DNA of 64,000 nucleotides from Aureobasidium sp. EXF-3400 (taxonomy: Eukaryota; Ascomycota; Dothideomycetes; Dothideales; Saccotheciaceae), in the NCBI GenBank assembly GCA_024195585.1, contig SWBL01000021.1, positions 186,001 to 250,000 of the forward strand, written 5' to 3'. The notes below the pieces were generated by a model, which saw only the letters and a list, made by a program, of their open reading frames with translations, did not search any database and was not told the DNA's origin. Made by a program: the position numbers and the translations under genes. Each line of letters starts with the position of its first letter. The first letter of the stretch is position 1. This document shows, in pieces, positions 20,169-31,319 of this stretch.

Positions 20169-22654
20169 CTTGGTGCTTGTAGTGTGTCGGTTCGGAAAAG
20201 ATTGGTGGTGCTTGACTGATGGACGCGCTCCCAGCGGCGACGCCTTTCGCTGTCTGACGAAACGATTTTTTGGTCAAGCTCGGAACTTTCCACTTCCATC
20301 CAAATCCATGCCAAGCTGCGGCTTTTGCTGGTATACCACTCCCGCTCTTGTCCAGTCTGACTTTAGAGATTCTACACTGTCACATCACAAGATGAATCAT
20401 AACCAAATCTTACACTTCCGGTCAAAACTGTCAAAGGCGATAAGTTTGGATATGTTCCTCGCTCGAGTCGTACCCACCCTGCACAACCTCTCATCGCACA
20501 ACCTCAAACCTAGAATTTACTTGCGTCTTGAATAGAATCATACCCGACTTCACATATAGTCTGTAAAACAGTGGCCACGCCTCGCATGCTGTTGACCATT
20601 ACAGCTAATCTTGGCTGACCACGTGCCTGTATGACTCTGCACACAACCTCGACTACCTGTCGACCTCTTGCCGCCATCATCTCTCAACCATTCGTAACCC
20701 CCCACATTATACTACTCGTGGAAGAACAAGGCTTCGAGACATGGTCTCTCGGAGATTAACACAATATCGCGAAGCTCTGACGGGTCATCTCCAGACCCTG
20801 ACAGGTGATACGCCGACACTTGCATTCAACAATTTGCCAGCGATCCTTGAGCATTTTGTTGACGACTCTTGAGCAAACAACACTTCTTGATCAGTCGAGT
20901 TTGCACAAGCGGCATAGGTAGTCGCGCGCTATCTTGTTGACCTCACATGCGGCAAAACATGTCGAGAATGTCTTCCAGCTACAACATAAACTACCTTACA
21001 TTACTCAAGTGCCTGAGGCTCACCAGAAATCGGGACACGAGCACCGTATTCGACTGAGGTGTGGGGTAAGATTGCGTGCCGTGTCGGCCGCCAGCTTGCA
21101 GTTTTGTGAATCTCGCGGTTGAGCGGGGCTGACCGCGTGGTAGAGCAGTGGATGGAAGAAGAGGAACATGCGACCACCCCACCACAAGCGCTTCGCTGAT
21201 TGCCTACCTTCTGGAGTGACTGACCCAGTTGATAGAATCCTGGCCGTCTTGTGTTGCGTAGCGTGTGGTTCACATCGTGGACTGACAAACTCACCGCAGC
21301 CCCAAGATTTGGAGCATCAAACGGTCAATATATCAAAGTAGGTTTCACGATCGCGGACAGACACATTTCGGAGTTGGTTAGCGAGAGCCTCCACTACCAT
21401 TGTGGAGCAAGAGACGGACAAAGCGTTCTCCAATCGCGAAACCCATCACGAACTGCTCACTACGTTGTTGCAAACGGGCTTTGGTCGACGAGACTCGAGA
21501 AGTGACCTTTGAGTGCCGTGACTTGTGGTAAAGCATCATCATCATGCATCACGGTGGCCACTAGACGCAAGCGAAGAACGAAAGTCGCGCGCTGGGTGGG
21601 TGCAGACGGTGTGCATGATGCATCGTCAAGTAGCTCGGGTCAATTGTTTTCTGGTCTGACAGCCTCGGCGCCCCAGTCTTGTGAAAGATGCCAATAATGG
21701 ATGTGAATATCACGAACAGCAGTCATGAACACAGCACGCACCGGCAATCACAAGATCGCGGCAGAAAAAGGTTGCGGGCGAAGAAGCGAACCGAATATAG
21801 CAAGCAGACGGCTATCGATATCAACACGATCGCGTCTTGTTGAGGAGGGCATGGCCAAGGTGGAGAGGATGGGAGAAAGGAGCCGGCCAACCCGCAGCGC
21901 AAATTGATGGAGCTGGCATCCTCGAACTTCTCATTTCGGTCATCGGCTTCAGCCGTGCCTTCTCCCTCGAGCGCACCGCCGAACGCCAGCCCACGCCCGT
22001 CAAAGGCTCTGATGCTCCTCTTTTGATTGATACCCACTCTTCCTGGCCTTGTCCACGTCTCTCTTCTCCTTCTCCCCTTTCCTAGAGATTCTCATTCCTC
22101 GAGGACGAGAACCGACGACCAGCTCAGTCATTCCTTTTGCGCATCATCCGGTGAGTACTCGACCGTCTTCTGCTGCTCTGCCCACATTCTTGTTCTTGCA
22201 TGTCTCGCATGGTCGAAGAAGGGAAAAAATCGTTTAGGGTTTCAATGAAAGAGGGCGACGCTCGGGCTAGACGCGGTGCACGCGGGCTTTGACTTTTTTA
22301 GCATGTCGACACCAAGTTTGACCGTTGTGCAGACCAGCGGCTTTGCTTTCAATCTCCCGCCATAGTTGTCCCTACTGTTTGCTGCTGCTGCTGTTGCGAC
22401 TTCGTCTGGTCTGTCGGTGTCCATCCCACTGTCTTTCTCGCTGCCCTCGTCGTCGCCTGTTTTCAATTGCCCTCCTGCCACTCCTTTGTCATCCCTTGGG
22501 CCAAACTAACGGTAGCCGTTCAACAGTCCGCAGTTTCTGCCCCCTTGGATTTTCTCACCACTCGAGTCTCGACGAACCATAGTCACTTCGAACAACGACC
22601 CGGGCTCTTGTACATAGCCATCCTCGACCCGACGCATAAGTTTTCATAGTCGCC
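20169..22654. other. Long intergenic region with a CT-rich promoter and probable 5' UTR
   Basis: No gene supported between TIM23 and the disordered 424-aa gene. From about 21900 the plus strand becomes pyrimidine-rich, typical of fungal promoters and leaders. A probable 5' UTR intron (22151-22649) is annotated separately. Confidence 0.5.
22151..22649 (+). promoter_or_regulatory. Probable 5' UTR intron
   Basis: The donor GTGAGT at 22151 pairs with an acceptor TTTTCATAG at 22649, leaving only five leader bases before the ATG at 22655. The roughly 500-nt interval is CT-rich and non-coding. Long leader introns are common in fungal housekeeping genes. Inferred from splice signals only. Confidence 0.4.
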
Positions 22655-24242
22655 ATGTCCGCATTCTACGAGCAAAACCAAGCCGCTGCTGCCACCGGTG
22701 CATGGCCCGCACCTGGCCGCCAGCCTTCCTGGGAACAGCCTGCCCCTCCATCGAGATCTGGTTAGTAGACACAGCCACCTGTCTATCGGGACCAAACATC
22801 TGAGACATATATTCGCAGGAACCGCTTCCGCATCGAGAGACGAGCCGACCGCATTCAGCTCCCAATTCGAAGGTGCGTAAGAGAAAGAAACGGCAACTCG
22901 ACATGAGATCAATTGTCCCGGGCAAAAAATATGGGCGATGACCGGAATAAGGGGAATCGGCTCTGTTGGGTTGATCGGGAAGATGGGAATCAGACGCAGC
23001 AGCTGACATGGTTTTGCAGAGATTGAGCGTGCCACCGACAACCTCGTCAAGAGCGGCAAGTGGATGGCTGGTGGTGGTGGTAGTGGAGCACCACAGTACA
23101 ACAGCCGCCGCGAGTCCATGCCACCCATGATGATGGGCCGTGGATTCAACGCCGACTATGGTGAGTATTCCTCGTCTCCTGCAAGTGAGCTAGTACTTAC
23201 AATTGGCTGCAGCTGGTTCCAAGTCCAACTCTCCTGCCGACGGTCGTATGAGCGGCCCCGGACAGGCACGCCACCACTCGGTCAGCGAATACGACGGTAT
23301 GCGATCCAACTCGGCAGCAGGCCTCCAAGGCTACTATGCGTCGCAGCGCTTCGCACCGCGTCAAAATGAGGCAGAGCAGATGATGCAGGCCAAGCGAAGG
23401 ATGGCTGCGCAAAGAGAGAGGGAGCTCCGCAACTATCACCAGGAGCAGCAATACAACAGGAGTAAGAGCATCGCAGAACAAGCTTAGTTAGAATGGCAAG
23501 TTGATTTCCGCCTACAGACACTTCCGCCCAAGGCCCCAAGCCCGACCGCGCTCTGAGCCCTGCAGCTGCTACAACCATGAGTGAAGACGAACGCCGCGAC
23601 CTCATTGCCCGTCAACACCGTGCTCTTTACGGCAACGAATCCGCCCTGTACCCCACCTCGGAGGCTGCTGCCGTTGCTGCCCGCCGTGCCTCGCAGGACG
23701 TCAGAGGCTCCATCTCTGGTGATGTTAGAGCGTCCATCTCTGGAGCTTCCAGGGGTGGCGCCTCGCCTCTGGCTTTTGACCCCTTCCACGGCGAGCCCGC
23801 TGTTCAGATGCCTCCTCGCGATGGTGTCATGCTTCCCAAGTCTCCCAACAGTGCTTCATCCCCGCAGTCGAACCCCACCACCTTTGGCAGTCTGCTCGGC
23901 GAGACACAGCAATCCAGCCGTACTTCGGTATCTTCGCCCAGCGGTTCTCCCCCTCTCGGCCATGGCTCCAAGGGTGCCGCAGCTGCCCCTATCGGCACTC
24001 GTCCTGTCCCTAATGCTGCCCAGGCCACTGGCTTGAACAAGCGTTCGACCACGCCCCTTCCTTCGCCTCTCAGCTTTGGCTTCAGTGCCAACGAGCAAGC
24101 TAGAAACGAGCGTTCTACTTCTGCTGGACCCAATGGCTCTGCAGCTGACAAAGGAGTCAGCCTCGGTTCTTGGGGCTCTAACAGCGGAGTCTGGGGCTCT
24201 GCTAAGAACAGTCTCGGTGTCCAGGCTCCTGTCTGGGGCTAG
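22655..24242 (+). CDS. Intrinsically disordered fungal protein
   Basis: Five exons (22655-22760, 22819-22872, 23020-23160, 23213-23461, 23518-24242) joined at GT-AG sites, all in phase 1, give 424 residues. The N-terminus is Gln/Ala/Pro-rich (MSAFYEQNQAAAATGAWPAP). A short helical block (IERATDNLVKSGKWM) follows, then a Met/Gly patch, a charged coiled-coil-like stretch (NEAEQMMQAKRRMAAQRERE) and a second conserved-looking block (MSEDERRDLIARQHRALYG). The rest is Ser/Pro/Ala-rich disorder ending in a Trp/Gly-rich tail (SLGSWGSNSGVWGS, then VWG). The block with LIARQHRALYG looks conserved, but I cannot name the family. The Trp/Gly tail and disorder would suit an RNA-granule or scaffold protein; this is inference. 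Confidence 0.8.
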
Positions 24243-25225
24243 GCCACAACCATATTTCTACGCATCACTAATCCTCTCAATTTGTCAGAGGTACGCCGGA
24301 GTTTGTTTCATCTTTTCTTTTTTCTTCATCTCTCATACTGCATGGGTCATCGTTTTCAAGCACGGCAACAAACCATCGAGACTGGACAAGAAGGTGTCTT
24401 TTGTGGGATTACGGAAAACAACTTATACCCCCGTTCATGCATCGAGTATTGGGCTTGGGTCATCATATCAACCCATGATCGCCGAGGGGAAGCCTGGATC
24501 TCTGCAGTGGACATCAGCAACTGCATAGAGGGTTTCTCATTCGGCTATCTTGGAGTTTGAGCTTTTTCTTTTGTCATGTCAAAAATGTCGTCGGACGATG
24601 GGCGCTGGTTATCGCTATCATAGGGATAACACATGGTTGGGCGGCCGGGAATTTGCCGCCTGGACGTGTCTGTTCGTTTGCTTCTTCTCTGGGTTGTTAG
24701 GTGGTCAGGTTATGGGATTTTGGTCGGAGTCTTTACACAGTACGAGGGGATAGGAAGGGCGGTTGCGCGTGTCATGGGTAATTTGTATGGACGCATCAAA
24801 CGGGACGGGCAGGCGAGTCGTCTTTTCGGAATGTATCAAAAAGCATGTTTGGCTGGGTCATAATTATCACTGCTTGCGATGGCATATCGCTGTGACATGA
24901 TTGTGAATCGTGGAGGGCTCTGCTCCCCAGAGTGCATGACAGCGTCGAGACTCGCGTCCAGACGGCCGTGGCCGACAGAAAGATGAAAGTCGGAGGAGCT
25001 CGTGCCAAGGGTCGTCCGTGCGCTACGCTGGCCCCTAGGAACAGCTGGTGTCAACTGGAGCATCGAAGGAGAGAGAGACCAGAAGCTTTCGACAGCACAA
25101 CCACACCTTTCTCGCCCATCAATTGCTGTTCTGACTCGATCGTCGCTGTCCTCTGTATTTGAATTCTCCAGCGATCCAGCCGCAACTCACATCTAACCTC
25201 GGCTTCCCGTTCCAACTCGGCCATC
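24243..25225. other. Intergenic region
   Basis: 3' flank of the disordered-protein gene and promoter of SEC61-beta. Short open stretches only, none credible. Confidence 0.5.
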
Positions 25226-25861
25226 ATGGTATGCTCACCTGTCCCTACTCGCTCCTCGACCACCATGGTCTGCGTCTATCTTGATCGGCATGTTGCGCAT
25301 GTGTCCGTCCATTGGCCAAGTCGCTTGAGAATTGTTCCTGGACAGACACATGGGGACTACGATCTATTGGAAACAAGCGACACGACCATGGCAGCAACCT
25401 ACGGCACTGCTCCCACACCGTCACACGACTCTACTACACATACCCTTGTCTGACACAGCTCCGTTCAACAGTCTTCTCCTCGCCCCGCTTCCCCCGTCAA
25501 CGCTGCTGCCTCGACCGGCTCTACCACTGCTCGCGCCGCATCTCCCAGAGCCCCTGGCGGTCCCGCAACCGCCATTCGCAGAAAGGCCGCCGCTGACCGT
25601 GCCGACCGCGCTGCCAATGTCAGACCCAGCAGCACCCGTGCCGCAGGTGCCGGTGGTAGCAGCAGTACCATGCTGAGACTCTACACCGACGAGTCACCAG
25701 GTCTCAAGGTCGACCCCTTTGTCGTCCTCGTCCTCTCGGTCGGCTTCATCATTTCAGTCGTTGCCCTGCACAGTACTACTCCCTATATGTCCAAGCAAGA
25801 ATGTTTTACTGATACCTGACTCGCAGTTCTGGCCAAGATCACCAAAAAGTTCTCCTCGTAG
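25226..25861 (+). CDS. SBH1: Sec61 translocon subunit beta
   Basis: Three exons: the ATG alone (25226-25228), 25472-25772 and 25827-25861, giving 112 residues. The first intron (243 nt) directly follows the start codon. The second (GTACTA...CGCAG) restores Ile at the junction within [15 protein letters not shown]. The N-terminal two thirds are Ser/Ala/Pro-rich and cytosolic ([19 protein letters not shown]), then the conserved block ([18 protein letters not shown]) and a single C-terminal membrane anchor ([18 protein letters not shown]). Together these are diagnostic of Sec61-beta/Sbh1. It is a tail-anchored ER protein of the Sec61 channel that helps co-translational translocation. Length is right for fungi. 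Confidence 0.93.
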
Positions 25862-26740
25862 ACACATACCCCTCTATCAGTCTCGTGCTTGCGACACTGA
25901 TCTCGTCCTTTACTGTACTCTTCCACCTTTTCTTGTATCTCCCATACGGTCGGCGTCGAGTTGTTTCTTATTTGTGCTGGGACGGAAAAGGACAAAAAGT
26001 CGCTTTTATACCAGAGTCCGTCGCCCCAGGTTGTCTTGTCTTTTTTTTCGGTATCAAAGAATACCAGATTTTCGTTGTGGATGCTTCCATTCTCTCCGTC
26101 TCTCCTTCAGAGTCCCATCATTGTCTTGCGCGTCTCGAGAGCATGGATTGCAAAGGATTGCACTTGGAAGCTCTGGTAGTATAGGTCAGCGCGTATAGCA
26201 AACTTGTGAATTGCGGTTCGATTCTCGGCCCTTTGGTGGTTGCCGCTGATTTATCCACAGTTTATCCTCAGCCGAGCGGTAGCTTATCGTCGCATGGCCG
26301 TGGCGGCAAGCGCGTGGGGGATGTTTGAGATGCGGGCCGAAGTTTGGCGGCTAAAAGAGGCTCCCCACTTTGTTTTTGGTTGCGTAGTGCCCCTCCATGC
26401 ATCCACTCTTCACATGTTTCCGCCAGGCTGCCCGGGTAGAGTGTAATGTTTGTTGCGGAAGAATGCCCCGTCTGCTTTCTCGAAGATCGAACGGGCAGAA
26501 GAGGAGACGGGATTGGAGCATGGCAGTTGCTTGTGGCTCAAAAGTGTAGGCAGGTGCCACCAAGGTGCATGCATTCTTTCTCGAAATTTCAATTCTGTTT
26601 CTCTATCTTCTCCAGAAAGTCCAGTGACATCTACTCCATCTTCGCCTCTCCCGCCTAAAGTCGAACGACCGCTTTGTCCACCCCACTAAAGGCTCCTCGC
26701 TCTGTGTACGCAGCCGCCGTTGGCTGCCACCCAAGGAACC
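25862..26740. other. Intergenic region
   Basis: 3' flank of SEC61-beta and promoter of the aldo-keto reductase. No coding sequence recognised. Confidence 0.5.
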
Positions 26741-27971
26741 ATGATGAACGTGCTCAAGCCTTTTGCACGGTAAGTATTTAATCCTTGAAGCCTCCTCCTC
26801 GGACTGCCGACTCTAATCCTCTCTCTTCCTACAGATCTGCTCCTTTACTCGCCTCTAGAGCTACCCTACGCTACTCGGCCAGTGCAAGACCTACTTTCAC
26901 TTGCTACAAAAGAATTGAACCAGTTACATTCCGCTACTACTCAAGCAAGATGCCTTCCGCCCCTACTGTCAAGCTGAACAGCGGCCACGAGGTAGGTTCT
27001 TACTGATCAATGAGTAAAACGTGACAGAGCACTAATTTCCTGCATAGATGCCTCTCGTTGGTTTCGGTCTCTGGAAGGTCGACAACGACACTTGCGCCGA
27101 CACTGTCTACAACGCCATCAAGGTTGGATACAGACTCTTTGACGGTGCCTGCGATTACGGCAACGAGAAGGAGGTTGGCCAGGGTGTTGCCCGTGCCATC
27201 AAGGACGGACTCGTCAAGCGTGAGGAGCTCTTCCTGGTTTCCAAGCTCTGGAACTCGTTCCACGACGCCGATCAGGTCAAGCCCATTGCCAAGAAGCAAC
27301 TCGCAGACTTGGGCATCGACTACTTTGATCTGTACATCATCCACTTCCCCGTCGCCCTGAAGTATGTCGACCCCAGCGTCCGCTACCCTCCCAGCTGGAC
27401 CGACGAGAACGACAAGATCACCTTCTCCAAGACTCCCCTCTCCGAGACATACAAGGCCATGGAGGAGCTGGTCAACGAGGGTCTCGCCAAGAGCATCGGT
27501 GTTTCCAACTACAACGGTGCTCTCATGCTCGACCTCCTCCGCTACGCCAAGATCACTCCTGCCACTCTCCAGATTGAGCACCACCCTTACCTCACCCAGC
27601 AGGGTCTCGTCAACCTCTGCAAGGAGAACAACATCCACGTCACTGCCTACTCATCCTTCGGCCCCGCCTCGTTCGTCGAGTTGAAGATGCAGAGAGCACA
27701 CGACACCCCTCTTCTCTTCGACAACGAGACCGTCAAGAAGATTGCCGACAAGCACAACAAGTCTGCTGGCCAAGTCCTGCTCAGATGGGCCACTCAGCGT
27801 GGTGTTGCCGTTATCCCCAAGTCCAACAACAAGGACCGCCTTGCCCAGAACCTCGATGTCTGCAGCTTCGACCTTGCCGAGGATGAGATTGAGGCCATCA
27901 GCGGCCTTGACAGAGGCCTCCGCTTCAACGACCCCGTCAACTACGGCCTCAACATTCCCATCTTCGCTTAA
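26741..27971 (+). CDS. XYL1: Xylose reductase-type aldo-keto reductase with optional mitochondrial presequence
   Basis: Three exons: 26741-26769, 26835-26991 and 27048-27971. The full frame gives 369 residues; the internal ATG at 26950 gives 321, the usual length for fungal xylose reductases (AKR2). The extra 48 residues are rich in Arg, Ser and Ala without acidic residues until near the end, like a mitochondrial presequence. The AKR tetrad is visible in the last exon: Asp ([10 protein letters not shown]), Tyr in the same motif, Lys (LVSKLWN) and His (LYIIHFP). The cofactor motif [13 protein letters not shown] is the xylose reductase signature. It reduces D-xylose and other aldoses with NAD(P)H at the start of pentose catabolism. 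Which start is used in vivo is unclear; both may be, giving two locations. Confidence 0.9.
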
Positions 27972-28527
27972 GTGGTTTTATCGTTGCGAGAGCAATAGAT
28001 TGAGTTAAACCAACACTTGGAAGTGAAAGAAGATGGCCTGTGTACCTTTTATATCCCTAGTGCATTCACTACGAACTGAACGAATTTTAATTATTTTGTC
28101 CTCATCTTTTTTTTCATGTGGTCCTCTATAACCAGAGTGTGACGTTAGCACCACCAGTTGAACTGAAGACGTGAGAATACCGTACTCGAAAGCCACCATC
28201 TCATTTTTGCCCACATCGTGCCGCCTGTGCATAATGAACATGCATGATCATCCAGACATCCTTGTCTTTCGAACCGTCCAGTCTGTCCAAACAGACCCCG
28301 CGACAGCTTCCCCACGAAAAAGACGTCATTGCTCACATTGTGTACCCACCTTTATGTGCTCACATCCTCGACTTTGTCGAGTTACAAAAGAGCTGGCCTT
28401 TCTGCTTTTTGGATGTGATCTTTTTGCTTCATCGAAACTTTTGCAGCTACTCGACAAAAGACACACTTCAACTTCTGAATCATCGATCAGACTATACCAT
28501 ACCAAACACAAACTTTAAACAACAAAA
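27972..28527. other. Intergenic region
   Basis: 3' flank of the reductase gene and the promoter/leader of the small Gly-rich gene. Nothing else recognised. Confidence 0.5.
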
Positions 28528-28852
28528 ATGTCTGACAACAACAACTCTGCCCAACAGCCCAAGCAAGGCGGTGGCTTGTTCGGTGGCATCGGCAATGCTG
28601 CTGGTGGTCTAGCTTCCGGCGTTGGAGGTATTGCATCAGGTTTGTGTATACTCTTTGTCTTTAGTATTCAGATAGACTGACTAATAATCAATAGGCACTG
28701 TCAACACTGTCGGAGGTGTCGTTGGCAACGTTGGACGCGGTGTTGGAAAGACACTTTCTGATGCTTCTTCCGGACTCGAGAACACGGCTAAGGGTGCTGG
28801 TGGTTCTATCAACGATGTTACGGGTAACAAGGCACAGCCTAACAAGAAGTAA
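28528..28852 (+). CDS. Small glycine-rich hypothetical protein
   Basis: Two exons (28528-28639 and 28695-28852) around a 55-nt intron (GTTTGT...AATAG) give 89 residues. After a polar N-terminus (MSDNNNSAQQPKQGG) comes a run of Gly/Ala/Val-rich heptad-like units (GGLFGGIGNAAGGLASGVGG, then TVNTVGGVVGNVGRGVGK) and a Lys/Asn-rich tail. There is no signal peptide and no Cys. The pattern resembles small stress-related or LEA-like fungal proteins that form amphipathic helices on membranes, but this is only a compositional comparison. The intron splitting a Gly codon and the good start context (AACAAAAATG) support a real gene. Confidence 0.75.
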
Positions 28853-29210
28853 AGTCTTCTTGGGATATACTATGAGGGAGACATCGGGCAAAGGAGACAC
28901 TGATACTGTGTGAGATCCCTCATACAGAAAAGCTTTGTCAAGAGGAAATGGGTATTCGAGGATGACTATAATGACACTCCATTTTTTGTTTATCACTTTT
29001 GTCAAACTAAAAAGACTACTTCACTGTCGGTATAACGTCTGTATAGTTCGTCTCTTGTCTAAAACTTTGGTTGCTGGCTCCGATGGAACCAAATTGCCAG
29101 ATACATTGTGGTAGTCGGTATGACCCTGGTTATCAATTTCATGCAGCCACAAGGCAGCGAAAGCAACTCTTGTTCATACCCACAGACATCTGAATAGTTC
29201 GCATTTGACC
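28853..29210. other. Intergenic region
   Basis: Between two plus-strand genes; nothing recognised. Confidence 0.5.
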
Positions 29211-29961
29211 ATGGCAACAGCTCTCATATACGGCTCGACAGGAGCAGTCGGCTCTCAAATCCTGGCTACGCTTCTATCATCCCCTACTTGCACCTCTCTC
29301 TCGACTGTCTCCCGCCGCGCTCCCCAAACTCAGAACCCAAAACTCCAAGCCATCATCGAGGCCGACACTACAAAATGGGGTCCTTTGATCTCCACACTCT
29401 CACCCACTCCTTCAGTCGTCTTCAATGCAGTCGGCACCACCTTCGCCAGCGCAGGCTCTGTCGCCGCACAATGGGCCATTGACCACGATCTATGCGTCGA
29501 AAACGCAAAAGCCGCAAAAGCAGCAGGTGTCAAGACTTATGTGTATTGCTCGAGTGCAGGCACCAGTAGCTCACTCAGCCCATTTGCCCTAACGCCTTAT
29601 GCGAGAATGAAGAGAGGTGTGGAAAATGCTATCAAGGATCTGGATTTCGAGAATGCAATTATCCTGCGGCCTGGAATGATTTTGGGAAGGGAAAGTCCGA
29701 AGAATAAATGGCTTGAGGATATATTTGATGGGTTCAAGAGAATTTCGCAGGGATTTCAGGACAAGTGGGGTATGTGTGACTTTACTTTTGATTCAACTAA
29801 GCAAGACTAATGGAACTTGTGTAGCACAAGATCAGACAGTCATCGGAAGGGCTGCGGTAGCTGCTGTAAGAACGGTGGAAGAGGGCAAAGCACCGGAGAA
29901 ATTCTGGATCTTGGAGCAATCTGATATCGTAAGACTGGGAAGAGATGAGTGGAAGGAGTAA
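29211..29961 (+). CDS. FMP52: Fmp52-like mitochondrial NAD(P)-binding protein
   Basis: Two exons (29211-29769 and 29825-29961) with a 55-nt intron (GTATGT...TGTAG) give 231 residues, the normal Fmp52 length. The N-terminus holds the Rossmann dinucleotide motif (LIYGSTGAVGSQIL, GxxGxxG). Further blocks typical of this atypical SDR family follow: VFNAVGTTFASAGS, TYVYCSSAGTSS, PYARMKRGVE and ILRPGMILG. Family members associate with the mitochondrial outer membrane and ER. The reaction is not established, though relatives (HTATIP2/TIP30) bind NADPH. The true start is the ATG at 29211. Confidence 0.88.
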
Positions 29962-31319
29962 GTGTGAGTCTTGACCCCTGAAGGCAGTCTCTGAGCCATA
30001 GCACTGTATACGTGGTGATGAGAAGAACATCTTTGTTCTTGCACTGTATGCTATCGTAGGAAGTCATGCGTTCTCTCCGAACAGCTATGAGAAAGGATTG
30101 TTGGCAACGGTAGACATTCACTATTTGTTGCCTTCTGTGCCAAGCATGGAGATCTGAACGGTTGACATCAAAGACGCCGAACTCTTCCGAAACGCGTCGT
30201 CGTCCACGACTTCGCGCAGTTCCACCTGCAAGCCAGATCTGAGACACAGTGGATCTTCCTACGAACGGTGATGATCTAGTCATACGGTCTCTCGGGATAC
30301 GGCAGCGCTTGCTATGGCAGTGTCTCAACCGCATCGCCCTGTTGTCCCGAACGTGACTTGCTGATTATGGACAATACCGGACGACAAGCTTCAGAACTGG
30401 TTCAATACAAGCCACCACGTAACATCAACCTTGTCGTCCGCGGTCATAGAGAGTGTGGAGTATTTGACGTGTGTGAGTACTATCGACAAGATATTATTGA
30501 TAATCGCAGCATCGTCAACGTCCTTCAACGTCTCGAACGTCTCTACCGATGCTATGGAAGCATCTTTACGAGGTCCAACCACGCGTCACAACCCAACTGG
30601 TCCACCATAGCTGACATGAAGACGGTACATATCAGTGTGAGTATCTCTTGCAATCTTGGAACGAGGTATTATTATATCAATGCTGCCGAGCATTGACGAC
30701 ACTCGGAGACACGGCATGTAACTTACCTAACTCAACGTCGTGAACCGCTACATCACCGTTGGAAAGCAGTCGAACATGTCTGACCATCAATGCTGATCCT
30801 CCGAAATCCTTCAACGTCTGCAACTCAGACGGTGGATTCCAGACTACTTTTCTATACAGAGAGCATGGCGGGTTTTGAGTTAACTTTTTGCTTGTGTCAG
30901 TCAATTCTTAACCGGCGCTCGTACCCCACCCAAATACAGCCATGACTCTTGTTTCCAGAATCTCGGCCATGGAATCTCTAAATACTGTCACCAGCAACGG
31001 CTACTACTGCTACGCCTCACATACACCAAGCCGGAAACACTCGAGTGCTTTGAGACATTCGAATCCTGCATACGGGCTCTGCTTTACTATATAAGCATGG
31101 CTCTCTAACAACTCTTCACGGCTCATCAGCTCGCTCCAACTTCACCACTCTCTTTAGCAGACTTGCAAACATCCTCCAGTGCTTCGGTACTAGTCATTCT
31201 TTGGACCCCACCACAACCAACTACCTCATTCTCTCTTTGAAACAACACACTTCTACCTCTTTTCGATACCCCTTATATCTCTTACTACTACTTACCCGAT
31301 TTTACTCCTATCCTACAAG
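29962..31319. other. Long intergenic region with weak coding-like exon on minus strand
   Basis: Promoter and leader of the apple/PAN-like gene on the right (TATA near 31088, then CT-rich). A minus-strand stretch about 30904-30727 reads like protein (WNPPSELQTLKDFGGSA, then a GTAAGT donor) but has no ATG and ends soon after its best acceptor. I do not call a gene. Confidence 0.45.
31088..31095 (+). promoter_or_regulatory. TATA box of the apple/PAN-like secreted protein gene
   Basis: TATATAAG, about 225 nt upstream of the ATG at 31320 and followed by a CT-rich leader. A good consensus match; spacing implies a leader of roughly 190 nt. Confidence 0.5.

Noticed and set aside
27000..27638. Minus-strand open frame opposite the aldo-keto reductase
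   Set aside because: The reductase has a complete catalytic tetrad and cofactor motif on the plus strand; the reverse frame is a shadow.
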